A stretch of 64,000 bases of DNA from Laguncularia racemosa (Eukaryota; Streptophyta; Magnoliopsida; Myrtales; Combretaceae), in assembly GCA_037954665.1 (NCBI GenBank), contig JBBMOL010000039.1:2232001-2296000 (forward strand). Reading direction: 5' to 3'. A program made the position numbers and the translations under genes. Below are positions 61,414 through 64,000 of the stretch, piece after piece. Position 1 is the first letter of the stretch. Each line of letters starts with the position of its first letter. The notes under the pieces were generated by a model, which was given only the letters and a program-made list of their open reading frames with translations, was not told where the DNA came from and searched no databases.

Positions 61414-64000
61414 TTAATTCGAAATATAAGAAGTTCCTTATCTATAAATGTTGTAACTCATCTTTTAAATAGTGGAAAGAACAAACTTTTTGGCCTTTTA
61501 TTTTATTTTATTTTCTAAATACATTATACTTAATAAATGTCGTTTTTAGAATTGATAAATTTTATTATCTCTTGCATTAAGGAAAAACTTTTTAGCAAAT
61601 TTTATATTAGGTGTTAGTTTTGCATGTATTAAGGTTTATTCTAGGCCATCTTTACTGCTGTGTGCTTGATCCCGAACCTTCACTTATAGGATTAAGTTGT
61701 GTCCCTAGGGAAGGATTGGTTCTCTCTTTAAGGACTAATTCTTTCTTTTCTCTCTCTCTCTCTTTGGAAATGCTATTGTGTAGTTCTCTTCTTATTTTTC
61801 AACCTTAAAAATTGTTAACAAAAAAAAAAAAAAAAAGTAAAAAGAAAAAAAAAAAAGGAAAACATGAATCTCACGATATAGGGCTCTTAGGGATAGGTGG
61901 AAATGTTTGAAAGGAAAGTTTATTCAATTGTTGATGTGGTACCCTAAAAAGTTCATAAAATTCCCAAGAATTGAAGAGACCTTAAAGGCATATAGCTTCA
62001 TCACATCCCATACGTTAAGGATTTGCCCATGATACCAACACAAAAGTAAAAATAAAAATAAAAATCAACCACACTGATTACTTTTTATCACTAAAATTAC
62101 CAATAATTTAATGGGATAGTATCATTTTCACTGCCTAAAAATTGTTCTTTTTTGCAATGTTACACTTTGACTTCACAATTGCTAAATGTGCTATGTAAGT
62201 AAATTTTCACTTCAAGATTAGCATTTGAAACATCTCTATTACTATTGTTAGTCGCGTGAATTGATAACTAATGCAAATGTCTTGCATTCTAAAATTAATA
62301 AAAATGTTATTTTCTTTTGAATAGCGAATAGTAAAAAGGGGGAATAAGTGAAAAAGAGTTGGTCTTTCCAACCCTACGAGGTAACTAAGGGTGCTAAATG
62401 CATCATGCCCATGCTTAAACAGTCATTTATACGTGCTTTATTGTACCTAAGCCTGGCATACCTCGTGCCTACGAGCCCATTTGTTTTGTATATTGTATTT
62501 ATGTTGTCCATTTATTCATACGTCATGCTTAGGTGGCTTGTGTGCCTTAAACAAGTCCAGTTGTCTCTACAGTTTATCTTTTTTGGAAATTTACAATGTT
62601 TTTCTTCCATGTAATTATTAAATCACTATGCATAAAAAATTCAAGAAAATATATATTATCAAATTCGAATTAGATATTTTACTACAAGAAAAAATTACAA
62701 TTTACAAGTTGATAAAAAAGAGTACATTTAAAAAAAAAAAGAAGAAAAAACCATGGCCAATTTTATGGGGGTGAAAGTGAAGGTGGATCATGTAAAGGTG
62801 ACGCCGAACATAGATATGGTGATGGATTATCCCAAAAACGGTCATGCAATTCCTTTCTTACCAAGCAAATTTCAGAGTATAAATTTTGTTGCATAACATC
62901 TATCCTTGAATCTAGCAGATTGTAGAATTGTTGTTGTAGAAGTGCTTACTAATCATTTGCACGAATAATTCTTTAAGTTGGTTAGTTTAAGTTCTTGGCC
63001 AATTCTTTAGGCCTCTCTTCCTCTCAAGGAGGATAGCACTTCAGTGCCTCTAGCTCCATGTGCAGAGACCAGCATTGGCATGTTGCCAACATCGGTGCCA
63101 AAAAACTTAGCATGAACATTCGTCAGTTGAAGAGTCCAATGTTAGCACGTGGCTTTACGAAATGCCAATGTTAAGCAAGACATAGGCATGTTGTGCGTCA
63201 ACATGTCAAAATAGGCCCAGCAAATTTATTTATTATTTTTTAGACAGTTGTGGGCAGCATTGACATGCCAATAGTCAACATAAGACATGCTAACATTGGT
63301 GCAATGGCCATATTTTTCTTGAATTTTTGAGGTTAACAATGGCATATAATACAGCAACATGCCACTATTTCCTCCCGAATGCAGTTTTCTTATAAATCTA
63401 ACACCATATACTCTCACATCTTGTTCTCCACTCCTAACACAAGCTTTCTAAATCTCATTGCTTGCAATTTTTCTTCATGTTGGCAAAGACAATTACATCA
63501 CTAACAAAAAAATGGCAATGATTCCTTGGGTGTTCAAATATAATGATTTCTACCATGAAGCACCACATCTCTACTATGGCCTCAAAACTAAAACCCAGTT
63601 ACCATCCTAGTTAATCAAGCTACAAACCTTTGGTTTCCTACCCCTAAACTAAGGTTCCCAAGATGAGCATAAGGACAACGATACAGAATAGCAAGGCGGA
63701 TGATGGTGCCTATGGCACTTTAAACATCGTTTCACGTCTACCTTCGATCTGAAGCGGTAACCATGCCTATCAATCCATAGCCAAGCAAGACGAACTCATC
63801 ATTACCATTGCAAATTTGAGCTGGATCGAGAAAAGCAAAAAAACATACTAGCAATGTACGGAGGTTTTTTTTTTCTTGAACCGAATGATAGAATATAATC
63901 TATGTATCGGACTTGTGACCGATCATTATTGTAGGACTTTGGATAGGATATCAGTCACCTTGGTCGACACATTGAAAACCATGATGCTGTCAAGTTTCAA
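61414..64000. other. Intergenic DNA up to the window end
   Basis: No convincing exon for the gene on its left was found. It contains a (TC)n run at 61749-61763 and A-runs at 61820-61858. A 47-residue plus-strand frame at 62753-62896 is unsupported. Confidence 0.4.
63060..63370. repeat. Dense short repeats of GGCATGTTG / CAACATGCC
   Basis: Variants of TTGGCATGTTG and its complement recur about eight times within 300 bp on both strands (for example near 63073, 63190, 63205, 63265, 63285 and 63353). This gives a patch full of short inverted repeats. No origin is clear. Confidence 0.5.

Overview
The window is nuclear DNA of a flowering plant, most likely a eudicot. It is AT-rich, has GT-AG introns, carries plant-specific genes (a PROTODERMAL FACTOR 1 gene and a plastid-type PGP phosphatase gene), and is full of Copia and Ty3/gypsy retroelement debris. 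I cannot name the species. Genes are sparse: four protein-coding loci are supportable, and most of the rest is decayed mobile DNA.

Layout. 1-4222: AT-rich intergenic DNA. 4223-9280: a Copia element with a full domain order but many stops. Its 3' LTR runs straight into the primer site and gag of a second Copia element (9287-10340). 11140-12130: Ty3/gypsy wreckage. 12960-13440: a foldback repeat with a second, inverted copy at 58690-59250. 14547-19503: a tandem duplication split by a 2.6 kb insertion. Its last unit abuts the promoter of an alpha/beta-hydrolase gene (CDS 19899-20942). 21822-26711: a second Copia element with both LTRs. 27070-28923 (minus): PDF1, three exons, with a perfect L1 box upstream. 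29580-30188: a hAT-like MITE. 31058-32609 (minus): a short LTR element holding only a gypsy gag remnant (TR-GAG type). 35700-38925 (minus): a decayed endogenous pararetrovirus of Caulimoviridae type. 46007-49515 (minus): PGPP1, five exons. 53150-55800 (minus): a probable gypsy LTR next to a block of about 147-bp tandem repeats. 59648-61410 (minus): the last exons of a spliced gene of unknown function.

The cellular genes look unrelated in function: a membrane-anchored hydrolase, an epidermis-specific secreted cell-wall protein, a plastid phosphatidylglycerol enzyme and an unknown. They do not form a pathway. The most interesting content is the L1-box/PDF1 arrangement, the duplicated hydrolase upstream region, the pararetrovirus fossil, the TR-GAG element, and the tandem repeats that may come from a retrotransposon 3' UTR. 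I found no RNA gene and no CRISPR array. The exon models were read by eye from splice signals and reading-frame continuity and have no transcript support.
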